This document shows positions 31,098-41,424 of a stretch of 64,000 nt of DNA, piece after piece. The notes under the pieces were generated by a model that saw nothing but the letters and a program-made list of their open reading frames with translations, did not search any database and was not told the origin of the DNA. This stretch comes from an uncultured Paracoccaceae bacterium (GTDB lineage: Bacteria; Pseudomonadota; Alphaproteobacteria; Rhodobacterales; Rhodobacteraceae): contig CANNFU010000006.1 of the NCBI GenBank assembly GCA_947503965.1, forward strand, positions 268,502 through 332,501, given 5' to 3'. The first letter of the stretch is position 1, and each line of letters begins with the position of its first letter. The translations under genes were made by a program, and so were the position numbers.

Positions 31098-31562
31098 TTA
31101 AGCAAGGTCGTCGCCGCTAAGCCGAAACGCCTTGCCAAAACCTCCGTTCAGATGCGCTTCGGTTGGTGTCAGTCGAAACATCAAAAAATCAGTGAAATCA
31201 TAGTAAAGCCGGGCTTTCGGGATCGCAGTCAGCCACATTTCCCTGTGTGCAGTTTTATCGGCGGCCGCCGCCGCGCAGATCAGCGTCATACGGGGGTGGG
31301 TCAATGGATCGCCCTTATCGCCCGGCTCGCCTAACAGCACCGCGCAGATGGGATTGGCTTGCAACGCTGTGGTGTGGGTGGAAAGGGTCGAAATCAGTGT
31401 CAATACAGTGCCCTGATCCGCCAGAAGCGCGACGCGCGCAATATATGGGCGACCATCGGGCATTGTGACGGCAAGCGCCCCGAAACGAGCCTGATCAAGA
31501 ATGCTGCGTGCCAGCGCTCGGGCATCGTCATCGGTCGGGTTAATCGGGTCGTGCGCAGCCAT
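31098..31562 (-). CDS. Pyridoxamine 5'-phosphate oxidase-related (HugZ-like) FMN-binding protein
   Basis: 154 residues from the ATG at 31562, which overlaps the upstream gene's stop by one base (TGATG). A TTG at 31565 is an alternative. A split-barrel flavin-binding fold is suggested by FGALAVTMPDGRPYIARVAL, followed by LSTHTTALQANPICAVLL, as in the haem-utilisation/PNPOx-related family. It may bind FMN or haem; the substrate is unknown. Co-directional with the secreted protein upstream. Confidence 0.82.
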   Translation of the reverse strand: MAAHDPINPTDDDARALARSILDQARFGALAVTMPDGRPYIARVALLADQGTVLTLISTLSTHTTALQANPICAVLLGEPGDKGDPLTHPRMTLICAAAAADKTAHREMWLTAIPKARLYYDFTDFLMFRLTPTEAHLNGGFGKAFRLSGDDLA

Positions 31563-31990
31563 CAAGCAAGGTTTGCGTCGGGGCAGTTGCGAAAATCCCG
31601 GATCGCCGGGCCGATGCCCGACAGGACAAAGCCGACCGTTGTATCGCCGGATGTAGCATAGGCGCGCATGTTGAACTCCAGTCCGTTGAGGACGTTTCCA
31701 AAACCTGTGTCGGTCACGGTCAGGCTGCGACCATCATCGCTAAGCTCATGCCGGTCGGTCTGGATCCCGATGGGGCGGTCTCCGGCAAAGGCCATGGCAA
31801 ACCCGGGGGCGTCAGGCCATGCGGCGTCAGGCAGGGTGATGGTGATCGTGTATTCAGGCATGGTCGCATCATAGGTGACGGTCAGGGTGCCCTCCGCAGT
31901 CGTCTGGGTGAGGGTACAGATGGGGCTCGGCGAAAACTCCCACGCGGTGGCGGGAGAGACGAGGAGGGTGAGGGCGAGAGCGAGGCGCAT
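31562..31990 (-). CDS. Secreted hypothetical protein
   Basis: 142 residues with a signal peptide MRLALALTLLVSPATA and a probable cut before WEFSPSP. The mature part is beta-rich with Cys23 and Cys137-region residues (ICTLTQ, RNCPDAN) that could form one disulfide. No family is recognised. It is coupled to the FMN-binding protein gene by a one-base overlap, so a periplasmic partner role is possible. Confidence 0.7.
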   Translation of the reverse strand: MRLALALTLLVSPATAWEFSPSPICTLTQTTAEGTLTVTYDATMPEYTITITLPDAAWPDAPGFAMAFAGDRPIGIQTDRHELSDDGRSLTVTDTGFGNVLNGLEFNMRAYATSGDTTVGFVLSGIGPAIRDFRNCPDANLA

Positions 31991-32367
31991 GGGGGTAAAT
32001 TAGCAGGCCATGCGGGCGGGGCAAGGTTGGGCCGGATTGGTTAACGGGCCGGACGGGACGATTTTGAAGCGCGCAACGCTGTGGGCCGCGAATCATAGGT
32101 TAATCCGTTGTTCTGTTGGGTTTTGGACGGTCGGCGTCGCGTCGGACATGCGTCGGACTTGCGTATGGCAAAATGGCGGGATTCTGCGTGTTAACGGGGC
32201 GGACGGTGGCGCAGGCGTTAACGAAGTCTGAAACGAGGTCCCGGATCAGGTTCGGGACGATATTGGTCTTAGGCGGGCAGAGCCCAGATTGACATTGCAC
32301 GGCATATCAGTTGCAGGTGACCGTGGACGTTGTTCCGAGCTACAATACACGCTAAGGATGTGCTTAA
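31991..32367. other. 377-base intergenic region
   Basis: No convincing gene. It contains several GGACGG and GTTAACG-like blocks (two similar stretches near 32038-32058 and 32189-32225 reading TTAACGGGCCGGACGG and TTAACGGGGCGGACGG), an inverted repeat at 32238-32258, and the promoter region of the DUF3800 gene. Confidence 0.5.
32238..32258. repeat. GTCCCG...CGGGAC inverted repeat
   Basis: GTCCCG (32238-32243) and CGGGAC (32253-32258) around a 9-base loop, with GATC/GTT partly extending the stem. This resembles short palindromic intergenic elements with a GTCCCGGATC core that are scattered in many alphaproteobacterial genomes (recollection, not checked). Confidence 0.45.
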
Positions 32368-33060
32368 TTGTCGCGAAAGGTAAACCGCAATTTGAGCACT
32401 CTTTATCTTTTTCTTGACGAGAGCGGAAATTTCGACTTCTCGAAAAGCGGTTCAGCCTATTTCACTTTGACCAGTGTGAGCATGAGGCGACCGTTTGCCC
32501 TGCATACAAAACTTGACACGTACAAATATGACCTGATTGAGCACCTGATAAAGCCGCGCATTGAAATGGAGTATTTTCATTGCGCTGATGATAACTCATT
32601 CGTTCGACGTAAGATGTTCGAACTTCTTGCGATGGAGTTGATGGCAAGTTCGGTCGACGCTGTTATTGTAGAGAAGCGTAAAACGGGGCCGGCGTTGCAA
32701 GCAGTAGAAGAGTTCTACCCGAAGATGCTGGGATACTTACTTCGGTATGTCTTAGAAAAGACGCCCGATGGTATCAGTGAGCTGGTGATAATCACGGATT
32801 CAATTCCGGTTAATAAAAAGCGCCGGGCCGTCGAAAAGGCGCTCAAGCTGGTGCTTGCGAAAATGCTACCGCGTACGACGCCGTACAAAATCATGCATCA
32901 TGCCTCTCGCGCTCACTATGGGCTTCAGATCGCTGATTATCTTAATTGGGCGATCTTGCGAAGGTGGGAGCGTGGCGATGACACTGCTTATGATCAGATC
33001 AAACACCTGATCAGAAGCGAGTTCGACATCTTCAGGACAGGTACACGGCACTATTACTAA
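32368..33060 (+). CDS. DUF3800 domain-containing protein
   Basis: 230 residues from a TTG start at 32368 with AAGGA about ten bases upstream. DUF3800 hallmarks: LFLDESGNFDF near the N-terminus (acidic D-E pair), a central VIITDSIPVNKKRRAVEKAL and the C-terminal GLQIADYLNWAILRRWERGD, which together resemble an RNase H-like active site (D-E...D...D). Members are often linked to mobile or defence loci, but no partner gene is visible. Codon use is less GC-biased than in the neighbours, consistent with acquisition. Function unknown. Confidence 0.85.
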   Translation: MSRKVNRNLSTLYLFLDESGNFDFSKSGSAYFTLTSVSMRRPFALHTKLDTYKYDLIEHLIKPRIEMEYFHCADDNSFVRRKMFELLAMELMASSVDAVIVEKRKTGPALQAVEEFYPKMLGYLLRYVLEKTPDGISELVIITDSIPVNKKRRAVEKALKLVLAKMLPRTTPYKIMHHASRAHYGLQIADYLNWAILRRWERGDDTAYDQIKHLIRSEFDIFRTGTRHYY

Positions 33061-33086
33061 ATTTGACCTCCACGACTACCCGGAGG

Positions 33087-33103
33087 AGAACCCCTTGGGT
33101 TCT
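33087..33103. terminator. Short hairpin between convergent DUF3800 and uvrB genes
   Basis: AGAACCC-CTT-GGGTTCT, a 7-base perfect stem with a 3-base loop, 27 bases after the DUF3800 stop. There is no clear T-run, so terminator function is only suggested by position. Confidence 0.35.
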
Positions 33104-33173
33104 TGTCATCGGGGAGGAACCTTTGATGTATACCTAACCCCGCCAGACATTTATTTCAAGTAAACAAGCTGTT

Positions 33174-35417
33174 TCACCTCTTCCCTCTTCGCTTCACGCC
33201 GCCCCTCTGCCCCGGCCTCCCCGCCGTACTCCGCCCCGCAGCCTTCTGCGCATCTCCAACCGCCTTGTCCACGGCCTGTTGCCGCGCGAGGGGGTCGTCG
33301 CTGACGACGAGGTCGACGGTCTCCAGCCGTTTGACCTCGTCCCGCAGTCGGGCGGCTTCTTCGAATTCGAGGTTCTCGGCCGCTTTGCGCATGTCGGTCC
33401 GTAGCCCGTCGAGCACGGCTTGCAGGTTCGCCCCGGCCATTGGTTTGTCGACCTTGGCGGTGACCCGGTTCATGTCCACGTCGCCCTTGTAGAGGCCGGC
33501 GAGGATATCCTCGACGTTTTTCTTGACGGTTTGCGGGGTGATCCCGTGTTCTTCGTTATAGGCCAGTTGTTTGACCCGGCGGCGCTCGGTTTCCTTCATC
33601 GCCCGTTCCATGGAGCCGGTGATCCGGTCGGCATACATGATGACCCGGCCATCGGCGTTCCGCGCGGCGCGACCGACGGTTTGCACGAGCGAAGTTTCCG
33701 ACCGCAGGAAGCCTTCCTTGTCCGCGTCTAGGATTGCGACCAGCCCGCATTCGGGGATGTCGAGCCCTTCGCGCAGCAGGTTGATACCGATCAGCACGTC
33801 GAAGGCACCAAGGCGCAGATCGCGCAGGATCTCGATCCGTTCGATCGTATCGATGTCGGAGTGCATGTAGCGGACGCGGATCCCCTGTTCGTGCATGTAT
33901 TCGGTCAGGTCTTCGGCCATGCGTTTGGTGAGCGTGGTGACCAGTGTGCGGTAGCCGTCGGCGGCGACCTTGCGGACCTCGTCCAGCAGATCGTCGACCT
34001 GCATGTCGACGGGCCGGATTTCAATCTCGGGGTCGATCAGGCCGGTGGGGCGGATGATCTGTTCGGTGAAAACGCCACCTGCCTGTTCCAGTTCCCACGC
34101 CGATGGGGTGGCTGATACGAAGACAGATTGCGGGCGCATGGCGTCCCATTCCTCGAACTTTAGCGGCCGGTTGTCCATGCAGGACGGCAGGCGGAACCCG
34201 TGCTCGGCCAGCGTGAATTTGCGCCGGTAGTCGCCTTTGTACATACCGCCGATTTGCGGGACGCTGACGTGGGATTCGTCCGCGAAAACAATGGCATGGT
34301 CGGGGATGAATTCGAAAAGCGTGGGGGGCGGTTCGCCGGGGGCGCGGCCCGTGAGGTAGCGGGAGTAGTTTTCGATGCCGTTGCAGACGCCGGTCGCTTC
34401 CAGCATCTCAAGATCGAAATTTGTGCGCTGTTCCAGACGCTGCGCCTCGAGCAGCTTGCCTTCGCTGACCAGTTGGTCGAGCCGGATGCGCAGTTCCTTT
34501 TTGATGCCCTGGATCGCCTGCTGCATCGTGGGGCGGGGGGTCACATAGTGGGAGTTTGCGTAGATGCGGATTTTCTCGAACGTGTCGGTTTTTTCGCCGG
34601 TGAGCGGGTCGAATTCGGTGATGTTTTCGAGTTCCTCGCCGAAAAAGGACAGTTTCCAGGCGCGATCGTCAAGGTGGGCGGGCCAAACCTCAAGGCTGTC
34701 GCCGCGGACACGGAAGCTGCCGCGCTGGAAGGCCTGATCGTTGCGCTTGTATTGTTGGGCGATGAGGTCGGCCATGATCTTGCGCTGGTCGTAGTCGCGG
34801 CCCACATGCAGGTCCTGCGTCATGGCCCCGTAGGTTTCGACCGAGCCGATGCCGTAGATGCAGGAGACGGAGGCGACGATGATCACGTCGTCGCGTTCAA
34901 GAAGCGCGCGGGTGGCGGAGTGGCGCATCCGGTCGATTTGTTCGTTGATCTGGGATTCTTTTTCGATGTAGGTGTCGGAGCGGGCCACATAGGCCTCTGG
35001 CTGGTAGTAGTCGTAGTAGCTGACGAAATATTCGACAGCATTGTCCGGGAAGAACCCTTTGAATTCGCCGTAAAGCTGGGCGGCCAGCGTCTTGTTGGGG
35101 GCCAGAATGATGGCGGGGCGCTGGGTTTCCTCGATCACCTTGGCCATGGTGAAAGTCTTGCCGGTGCCGGTGGCGCCTAGCAGGACCTGGTTTTGCTCGC
35201 CATCCATGACGCCCTGTGCCAGTTCGCGGATCGCAGTGGGCTGGTCGCCAGCGGGGTCGAAATCGGTGGATAATACGAACTTCTTACCACCTTCAAGCTT
35301 TTCGCGTGTCTTAATGTCCGGTGCCGGGTTGGACAGATAATAGTGAGTGTCAGCGCTTGCGTTGGATGCAGGATTTGCCACGATCGATGATCTCCTTGTG
35401 CCAATGAAGGAGATCAT
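33174..35417 (-). CDS. uvrB: Excinuclease ABC subunit B
   Basis: 747 residues, slightly longer than the usual 670-730 because of extra N-terminal residues and a Gly/Arg-rich tail. Walker A GATGTGKT at 81-88, the beta-hairpin [11 protein letters not shown], helicase motifs TDESH-like [28 protein letters not shown] and TVGRAARN, and the C-terminal UVR domain ([16 protein letters not shown]) that contacts UvrC. It verifies damage in nucleotide excision repair. No other uvr gene lies here. It is preceded by the chemoreceptor gene on the same strand after 51 bases. Confidence 0.96.
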   Translation of the reverse strand: MISFIGTRRSSIVANPASNASADTHYYLSNPAPDIKTREKLEGGKKFVLSTDFDPAGDQPTAIRELAQGVMDGEQNQVLLGATGTGKTFTMAKVIEETQRPAIILAPNKTLAAQLYGEFKGFFPDNAVEYFVSYYDYYQPEAYVARSDTYIEKESQINEQIDRMRHSATRALLERDDVIIVASVSCIYGIGSVETYGAMTQDLHVGRDYDQRKIMADLIAQQYKRNDQAFQRGSFRVRGDSLEVWPAHLDDRAWKLSFFGEELENITEFDPLTGEKTDTFEKIRIYANSHYVTPRPTMQQAIQGIKKELRIRLDQLVSEGKLLEAQRLEQRTNFDLEMLEATGVCNGIENYSRYLTGRAPGEPPPTLFEFIPDHAIVFADESHVSVPQIGGMYKGDYRRKFTLAEHGFRLPSCMDNRPLKFEEWDAMRPQSVFVSATPSAWELEQAGGVFTEQIIRPTGLIDPEIEIRPVDMQVDDLLDEVRKVAADGYRTLVTTLTKRMAEDLTEYMHEQGIRVRYMHSDIDTIERIEILRDLRLGAFDVLIGINLLREGLDIPECGLVAILDADKEGFLRSETSLVQTVGRAARNADGRVIMYADRITGSMERAMKETERRRVKQLAYNEEHGITPQTVKKNVEDILAGLYKGDVDMNRVTAKVDKPMAGANLQAVLDGLRTDMRKAAENLEFEEAARLRDEVKRLETVDLVVSDDPLARQQAVDKAVGDAQKAAGRSTAGRPGQRGGVKRRGKR

Positions 35418-35468
35418 GCTTTGTAGTCAGTTTTCAACCCCGGCAGTCGAAATGTTTCCGTTTTGTCC

Positions 35469-37199
35469 CTAGGCCGCGTGACGCGAGCCGACGCCTTGTG
35501 ATCGATCGTTGATGTCAAATCGAGAAACGATTTCGTTCAATGCGGCGGCTTGTTGGCGCAGGGTCTGACTGGCGACATCGGCGCTTTCGACCATGCTGGC
35601 GTTTTGCTGTGTGACTTTGTCAAGCTGGCCGACGCCCAGATTGATCTCGGCCAGTCCGCGGGATTGTTCGGTTGCGCTGGCCGCCATTTCGGACATGAGT
35701 GTGGAAATATTCACGACCCTTTCGGTGATCGCGGTGAGCGCGGCACCGGTTTCATCGACCAGCTTGACCCCGCGTTCGACCTGTTCAGTGCTGCCGCTGA
35801 TGAGGTCCTTGATCTGTTGTGCTGCTTCCGAGGAGCGCTGTGCGAGTTCGCGAACCTCTGATGCGACAACGGCGAAGCCTCGGCCAGCCTCACCGGCCCG
35901 CGCAGCCTCGACGCCCGCATTCAGCGCAAGAAGATTGGTCTGAAATGCAATGTCGTCGATCACGGATATGATTGTCGAGATTTGTCGCGATGAGCTTTCG
36001 ATTTCGGACATCGCGGTGACGGTCTGCTTGACGATTTCACCGCTGGCATCCGCTTCGCTGCGCGTCCTGTGAACGATGCTTTCAACCTCTTTTGCGCCAT
36101 CTGCGGCTGTTTTGACATTGCCGGTCAATTCATCGAGGGCCGCGGCAGTTTCTTCGAGTGTTGCTGCTTGCGTTTCTGTTCTTTGTGAAAGTTCACCGGA
36201 TTGGCGCCCGATATCTTCCGATTCCTTTTGTATGAGCCGCGCATTATCCACCACGGATTGAAGCGTGTCGTGAAGTGTCAGAGAGGCGTTGTTAAAGTCG
36301 TCTTTTAACTGCCGATACTTGTCAGAAAACTGCTGGGTGATCCGTATCTTCATGTCCCCGGCCGCGAAGCTTTTGAGCCCATCGCTAAGAATAGCGATGA
36401 CCTGTTGTTGCTCTGTCTGGTCAGCTTTTGCCGTCTCTGCCGCATGCGCAGCAGCGTCCAGACCGTTTCGCATATGATCGAGGTTCCGGGCCAGCCGCCC
36501 GATTTCATCTTTGCGTTCGGTATCAGTGATGGCTGCATGATAATCGCCCGACGCGACAGACTGCATGGCTGTTTCCAGACGACGCAAAGGCTGCCCCAAA
36601 ATGCGGCGCATCAGCAAGACTGCACAAGCCATCATCAACGCGAACATGAGGGACGCGATGGCAAGTTGTTGCCGTTTTTGGCTGTTTAACTGTGCCACAA
36701 TCGGTGCCGCGGTCCAACTGACAGCAATTGTGCCGACGGTCGCGCTTTCTTGTCCGAAACCGACAGGTACCACGATATCCAAACCGTTACTGATGCGTTC
36801 ACCTGCGGGTGCCGCGAGCGCAGTCTGCGCGAGTGGTCGCAATGCCGCGGTAGTATGGCCATCGACACTGGTTTCGGCCAGAACCTCGCCCGCTGCTGAT
36901 AGGATCAGCGCCGCTGTCGCCCGCCCTTCGGATGCGCTGATCAGATTGTCGATCTGAGTATTCAGTTCATCACTGTTGTTGAACCGGATCGCGCCGCCAA
37001 GCCGGTTCGCGATGCTGTTGGTCGCATTGATTGCCAGATCTCTGACGCCTTCACGTGCGATGCCCGCGCTGACCTGGCTGTTTTGATAGCTGAGTGTCGC
37101 AACGAGCACCAATGTAATCAGTGCCGTGATCATCAGGCATTTTGCATAAATGGATTGCACTGATGCACCAAGTGCGCTGGTCAAATGTGAAAGCGTCAT
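35469..37199 (-). CDS. Methyl-accepting chemotaxis protein
   Basis: 576 residues. TM1 at about 21-38, a periplasmic domain of about 140 residues (39-177), TM2 at 178-197, HAMP-like linkers at about 200-300, and the signalling hairpin with the invariant tip [20 protein letters not shown] and [18 protein letters not shown]. Gln/Glu-rich methylation helices flank it. Class and tail give no CheR-tethering pentapeptide. It is 27 bases downstream of a secreted Cache-like gene on the same strand, so the two probably form one sensory unit. Confidence 0.92.
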   Translation of the reverse strand: MTLSHLTSALGASVQSIYAKCLMITALITLVLVATLSYQNSQVSAGIAREGVRDLAINATNSIANRLGGAIRFNNSDELNTQIDNLISASEGRATAALILSAAGEVLAETSVDGHTTAALRPLAQTALAAPAGERISNGLDIVVPVGFGQESATVGTIAVSWTAAPIVAQLNSQKRQQLAIASLMFALMMACAVLLMRRILGQPLRRLETAMQSVASGDYHAAITDTERKDEIGRLARNLDHMRNGLDAAAHAAETAKADQTEQQQVIAILSDGLKSFAAGDMKIRITQQFSDKYRQLKDDFNNASLTLHDTLQSVVDNARLIQKESEDIGRQSGELSQRTETQAATLEETAAALDELTGNVKTAADGAKEVESIVHRTRSEADASGEIVKQTVTAMSEIESSSRQISTIISVIDDIAFQTNLLALNAGVEAARAGEAGRGFAVVASEVRELAQRSSEAAQQIKDLISGSTEQVERGVKLVDETGAALTAITERVVNISTLMSEMAASATEQSRGLAEINLGVGQLDKVTQQNASMVESADVASQTLRQQAAALNEIVSRFDINDRSQGVGSRHAA

Positions 37200-37226
37200 A
37201 TGAGTATCCGTTTGTAGGTTCTACGC

Positions 37227-37799
37227 TTAGAAAAGCCGCTCTGCGTTGACGCCGACGGTCATTGCGCCCAGCAATTCACCCGTTTCGGGGTCACTGATCG
37301 CCATGGAGACCTGTCCCAGATAGGTCTGTGCAGATTCGTCGAATTCGACGTCACCGATATGCGTTGCGCCGGGGCCCACGCTGTATGTGGCAGAAAACTT
37401 AGTCTCGTCACCCTGCCACATATCGGATGTGACAGCCGAGGCCGCAGCGTTCAAACCAACGGCGTCCATGACGAAAATCTCGGAGATTGCGCCGCCGGAC
37501 GCTGCCACCTGATTGCGCAAGAAATCGGCGGCTTCATTGTTCAGAATTGGTGTAATTGTCGGCGTATTGCTTTGCCCGACTTCCGCACGCCATGCCTGAT
37601 CAAGCTGTATGATCCGGGCATTGTCGTAACCCGCAGTTTGCGCATTGGCAGCGCGCAAGGCATCAAGGATCACCGGGTCATGTGCCCACGCGGCCACGTT
37701 GTTTTGCAAATAAGCCTCTAGCGCCGGGGCAAATTCATCAGCCATGGCGGTTTGGGCCGCCATCAAGACGGCCAAAGATGTAAAGCTTTGTTTCAGCAT
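37227..37799 (-). CDS. Secreted single-Cache-like sensory domain protein
   Basis: 190 residues with signal peptide MLKQSFTSLAVLMAAQTAMA and no membrane helix or signalling domain. The fold is Cache-like: a long N-terminal helix (PALEAYLQNNVAAWAHDPV) then ISEIFVMDAVGLNAAAS, the SDMWQGDETKFSATY loop and a final GQVSMAISDPETGELLGAMTVGVN strand pair. These are ligand-pocket elements normally fused to chemoreceptors or kinases. Here the domain is free in the periplasm, upstream of a chemoreceptor in the same operon, suggesting a ligand-binding partner. Confidence 0.78.
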   Translation of the reverse strand: MLKQSFTSLAVLMAAQTAMADEFAPALEAYLQNNVAAWAHDPVILDALRAANAQTAGYDNARIIQLDQAWRAEVGQSNTPTITPILNNEAADFLRNQVAASGGAISEIFVMDAVGLNAAASAVTSDMWQGDETKFSATYSVGPGATHIGDVEFDESAQTYLGQVSMAISDPETGELLGAMTVGVNAERLF

Positions 37800-37977
37800 T
37801 CAAGAACTCCAATTCAACATCGTTACAGATCGCGCATCAGCGACGCGACTGAACGCTATGCGCCCTCAATTGCTTTTTCCTTAATGCTGCTTATTTCTTT
37901 TGCTCCGCGCGCGGGTACAGTGCAAAACAGCTATTCCTGGCAGAATTCTGGTTTGCTCAACAGCTGTGGCGCACCTG

Positions 37978-38832
37978 TTATTGTTTTTCAGACAGGTCCA
38001 GAAGCGCCATCAGATAGGGTTTCATCTGCTTTTGAAACGCATGTTTGCTTGGATTGCGGAATGTCGAGTGTGCCATCACAATGGTTGCCCATTGAACAAG
38101 CCTTTGCTGTGGAACGCCAATCGCATTGGCAAAGACCGCGCCCCGTCTGTCGATACGGGTTATCAGTTCATCCACTGAACTGAAATTGAATGGTGTTATC
38201 AGGCTTTTGGAGAATTCAAAGGCGGGGTCAGCGCGCAGTCCCTTGGGGTCGATCAGGCGCGGTCCGTCCGCTGTGGCAATCACATTGCTGAAGCCAAGGT
38301 CGCCATGCAGCACCTTTTCCTGCGCGGTTGCTGTGAGATGATCCAACAATTGCAGCGCGCGCCGGAGCTCTGCATCATGTGGTCCGGTCGACTGATCGAT
38401 GCTGTTTTGAAGGTCCCGTCGCGTTCCTGTGGCCACGCGCCGATAAAGGAAGGGCCATTTGAATGGCGTCTTTGAAATGGCCTGCGCGACCTGAGCCAGC
38501 ATTTCGGTCGCCTCTCCCTCTGCCCCGTTTGTGAGGACCTGATCAAGGCCGGGTCCTTCCAGCCATTCCATCAACATCGCAGAGCGCACCAAGCTGCTGC
38601 GGTAGATCTTCACGCCTGTGTCGGGCGGCAGATTGCGCAGAAAGTGAACGGCGCTTCCTTCACCGCCCATGCCCAGCTGTTTGTAGATTTTCAGTGCACA
38701 CAGGCCTTCGCGTCCCTCGGCCTGAAAGATAAAGGCGCGCGGTGTTTCAGCGACACGGTCACCCAATTTCAGTCGCCAGCGATTTGCAAGAGTGCGCGCT
38801 GCGGGGCCGATGGTGTGTTCGTTCAGTTTCAT
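37978..38832 (-). CDS. APH(6)/hydroxyurea-kinase-like phosphotransferase
   Basis: 284 residues of the aminoglycoside/hydroxyurea antibiotic resistance kinase family. The catalytic HGDLGFSNV loop (Asp base) and the metal-binding IDPKGLRADPAFE segment are intact, with MEWLEGPGL as the hinge. Streptomycin 6-kinases belong here, but chromosomal members often have unknown substrates, so resistance should not be assumed. Transcribed divergently from the M29 peptidase gene. Confidence 0.83.
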   Translation of the reverse strand: MKLNEHTIGPAARTLANRWRLKLGDRVAETPRAFIFQAEGREGLCALKIYKQLGMGGEGSAVHFLRNLPPDTGVKIYRSSLVRSAMLMEWLEGPGLDQVLTNGAEGEATEMLAQVAQAISKTPFKWPFLYRRVATGTRRDLQNSIDQSTGPHDAELRRALQLLDHLTATAQEKVLHGDLGFSNVIATADGPRLIDPKGLRADPAFEFSKSLITPFNFSSVDELITRIDRRGAVFANAIGVPQQRLVQWATIVMAHSTFRNPSKHAFQKQMKPYLMALLDLSEKQ

Positions 38833-38976
38833 TCAGGCCTGCACAGAGATCATGGACGCATATGCGTTTGTCGGCTAACGCGGTGAAAATGACAATCATG
38901 CATCCTGATCTTCGGTGGCTGGTTGACCTTGCGGGGCAAGCGCATAGTGTCGGTCTACTGCAAAAGAGGAGCGTCC

Positions 38977-40212
38977 ATGTCTGCCCATATTGATCCTGAA
39001 AAGCTTGACCGTCTGGCCGAAGTTGCCGTGCGCACAGGTGTGAATTTGCAGCCCGGGCAGGATCTGGTGATCACAGCACCGATGGCAGCGCTTGATCTGG
39101 TACGGCTGATTACGGCCCATGCCTACCGGGCGGGCGCCGGACTAGTAACACCGTTCTTCACCGACGACGTGATCACGCTGGCACGCTACAAGCACGCGCC
39201 GGATGAGAGTTTTGATCGGGCGCCGAACTGGCTTTTTGAGGGGATGGCCGCCGCGTTCAAGGGCGGTGCGGCCCGTATGGCGATTACGGGTGACGATCCC
39301 ATGTTGCTGGCAGATCAGGACCCCGCGAAAGTTGCGCGGGTCAGTAAAGCCAATGCGATTGCCGCGAAACCAGCGATGGCACCCATCGTCGGGTTTGAAG
39401 TGAACTGGAATATCGTGGCCTATCCGGGTGCTGCATGGGCCGCGCGGGTCTATCCAGATCTGCCGGTGGACGAGGCGCAAGGCAAGCTGATGGATGCGAT
39501 TTATGCCGCATCCCGTCTGGATGGCGACGATCCGGTGGCCAATTGGGCAGCGCACAGCGCACGATTGAAAGAGCGGGTTGATTGGCTGAATACGCAAAAT
39601 TTTGGTGCGCTGCATTACTCTGGACCCGGCACGGACCTGCATCTTGGTCTGGCGGATGGGCATATCTGGAAAGGCGGGGCGTCGCCTGCGCTGAACGGAG
39701 TTGTGTGCCAGCCGAATATCCCGACCGAGGAGGTCTTTACCTGCCCGCATGCTTATAAGGTGGAGGGCACTGTGGCAGCCACCAAGCCATTGGCCCATCA
39801 GGGGAGTGTGATCGAGGATATCGCCGTCCGGTTCGAGGCCGGGCGCATCGTTGAAGCGACCGCGTCCAAAGGGCAGGATGTGCTGCGGGAGCTATTGAAA
39901 ACCGATGACGGGGCCAGCCGGATCGGGGAGGTCGCGCTGGTGCCGCATTCCAGCCCGATCAGCCAGTCCGGCACCTTGTTCTATAATACCTTGTTCGATG
40001 AAAACGCATCCTGTCATATCGCGCTGGGTCAGTGCTATGCCGATACGATTGAAGGGGGGTCCGAATTGTCGCCAGAAGAGCTGAAGCAGAAGGGCGGGAA
40101 CCAAAGTATCATTCACGTGGATTGGATGATGGGCTCTGACGCGGTAGATATCGACGGGATCACCAAGACCGGAGAGCGGGTTCCGGTGATGCGCGGCGGT
40201 GAATGGGCGTAA
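38977..40212 (+). CDS. M29 family aminopeptidase
   Basis: 411 residues from the ATG at 38977, with an AGAGGAG site upstream; the longer frame adds 18 unlikely residues. M29 (thermophilic aminopeptidase) features: [12 protein letters not shown] near the N-terminus, [18 protein letters not shown] with metal-ligand Glu, [19 protein letters not shown] with His ligand, and the C-terminal [18 protein letters not shown] two-cobalt/zinc cytoplasmic exo-peptidase that trims N-terminal residues. Confidence 0.92.
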   Translation: MSAHIDPEKLDRLAEVAVRTGVNLQPGQDLVITAPMAALDLVRLITAHAYRAGAGLVTPFFTDDVITLARYKHAPDESFDRAPNWLFEGMAAAFKGGAARMAITGDDPMLLADQDPAKVARVSKANAIAAKPAMAPIVGFEVNWNIVAYPGAAWAARVYPDLPVDEAQGKLMDAIYAASRLDGDDPVANWAAHSARLKERVDWLNTQNFGALHYSGPGTDLHLGLADGHIWKGGASPALNGVVCQPNIPTEEVFTCPHAYKVEGTVAATKPLAHQGSVIEDIAVRFEAGRIVEATASKGQDVLRELLKTDDGASRIGEVALVPHSSPISQSGTLFYNTLFDENASCHIALGQCYADTIEGGSELSPEELKQKGGNQSIIHVDWMMGSDAVDIDGITKTGERVPVMRGGEWA

Positions 40213-40216
40213 TGCG

Positions 40217-40294
40217 CCAGAATTTTCAAAAATTCTGGGCCAAAATCTTGCAAGATTTTGGCGCCGCGATCTTCGCATGCTTGCGCAGGCATGC
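40217..40294. repeat. Array of three consecutive palindromes after the aminopeptidase gene
   Basis: Three hairpins in 78 bases: CCAGAATTTT/AAAATTCTGG (40217-40238, 2-base loop), a perfect 22-base palindrome CCAAAATCTTG/CAAGATTTTGG (40240-40261), and GCATGCTTGC/GCAGGCATGC (40275-40294, one G-T pair). They start five bases after the aminopeptidase stop and end 39 bases before the next gene. It looks like a palindromic intergenic repeat unit, possibly also slowing or ending transcription. Confidence 0.65.
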
Positions 40295-40333
40295 CATTTT
40301 GCACATATAGGGAGCAGCCAAGGGAGACCCGCC

Positions 40334-40645
40334 ATGCGCGCTCGAATCTATAAGCCAGCCAAGACAGCAATGTCGTCAGGCACTGCCAAGACCAAGCATT
40401 GGGTGCTGGAGCATGTGGCCGAGACTGCGCGAGGGGTTGATCCGTTGATGGGCTGGACATCGTCGTCAGATACGCAGGCACAGGTCCGGCTGGAGTTTGA
40501 TACCAAAGACGCGGCCCTGGAATATGCAAAAGAGCGCGGTATCGATGCGATTGTGCAGGAACCGAAGGCCCGCAAGGCCAATATCCGTCCCGGTGGCTAT
40601 GGTGAAAACTTTGCCACGAACCGCCGGGGAGCGTGGACGCATTAG
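40334..40645 (+). CDS. ETC complex I subunit, NDUFS4-like
   Basis: 103 residues from the ATG at 40334; the longer frame runs through the palindrome array. [20 protein letters not shown] and the central [20 protein letters not shown], then [10 protein letters not shown], are the NDUFS4/ETC_C1 family pattern, with the basic C-terminus [13 protein letters not shown]. This 18-kDa-like accessory subunit helps assemble the NADH-binding module of complex I in alphaproteobacteria and mitochondria. It stands apart from any nuo operon and overlaps the opposite-strand SDR gene end by 4 bases. Confidence 0.9.
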   Translation: MRARIYKPAKTAMSSGTAKTKHWVLEHVAETARGVDPLMGWTSSSDTQAQVRLEFDTKDAALEYAKERGIDAIVQEPKARKANIRPGGYGENFATNRRGAWTH

Positions 40646-41424
40646 GCGTCGATATGTTGGACAGGCAAGCCGACCGCTTGCCGTCCGGCATCTGATTTTA
40701 TCGAAAAATCGCCGCCGTCATAACGGCGCGCAGCATCACTGGTGAGCCACAGTATTGCCTCGGCGGCCCACTCAGGCGGGATGTGTGTGGACCAGTCGAG
40801 TTTGGAGACCGGGTTTATTCCTGCTGATCGGATCTGTCTTTGCATCTGGGTGGCAACTGTACCGGGCGACAGGCCGACGCAGCGGATGTTATTTTCGCCC
40901 TCTTCCTTGTGCACGCAGGCGGTCAGCATCAGCACTGCTGCCTTGGTGGCGCAATAGTGTGACCAGCCTTCAAGGGCACTGGTGGCAGCGCCGGACGAGA
41001 TATTGATGATCGTGCCGCCCCCTGACGTCTTCATGACGGGGATTGCAGCGTTCAAGCCGTGAAAGACACCTTTGATGTTGATGTCAACAACCTGCCCCCA
41101 GGCTGCTGGATTGGCGTCTTCTATCCGCGTGATCGGGTCGATCACCCCGGCATTATTCACCAGGATATCAAGTTGCCCGAACCTGTCTGTCACCTGCGCG
41201 AAGGTTGTGGCGACCGCGTTGGCATCTGACATGTCGCATGGCAGGGCCATCGCCCGATCGCCGATTTCGCCTGCGATTTTTTCAATGGCGTCAGACGACC
41301 GGGCCAAAAGGACCACATTCGCCCCGGCGGCGGCGAGGCGACGTGCGGTCGCCTCTCCGATACCGCGGCTTGCGCCGGTGACGATGGCCGTTTGACCACG
41401 AAGGGATATATGTGGGTTCAGCAT
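40642..41424 (-). CDS. SDR family oxidoreductase
   Basis: 260 residues. TGASRGIG at 16-23, NNAG near 90, and YCATK for the Tyr/Lys pair near 157-161. The substrate is unknown. Its ATG overlaps the azoreductase stop by one base (TAATG), so it is translated with it, and a redox partner role in quinone or aldehyde detoxification is possible (inference). Confidence 0.9.
   Translation of the reverse strand: MLNPHISLRGQTAIVTGASRGIGEATARRLAAAGANVVLLARSSDAIEKIAGEIGDRAMALPCDMSDANAVATTFAQVTDRFGQLDILVNNAGVIDPITRIEDANPAAWGQVVDINIKGVFHGLNAAIPVMKTSGGGTIINISSGAATSALEGWSHYCATKAAVLMLTACVHKEEGENNIRCVGLSPGTVATQMQRQIRSAGINPVSKLDWSTHIPPEWAAEAILWLTSDAARRYDGGDFSIKSDAGRQAVGLPVQHIDA

Noticed and set aside
31991..32240. 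Two similar TTAACGGG-CGGACGG stretches considered as a direct repeat of a mobile element
   Set aside because: The match is short and imperfect, with no element structure between the copies.
34200..35180. 326-residue plus-strand frame opposite uvrB
   Set aside because: It is an antisense shadow of a well-conserved uvrB gene, made long by GC-rich third positions.
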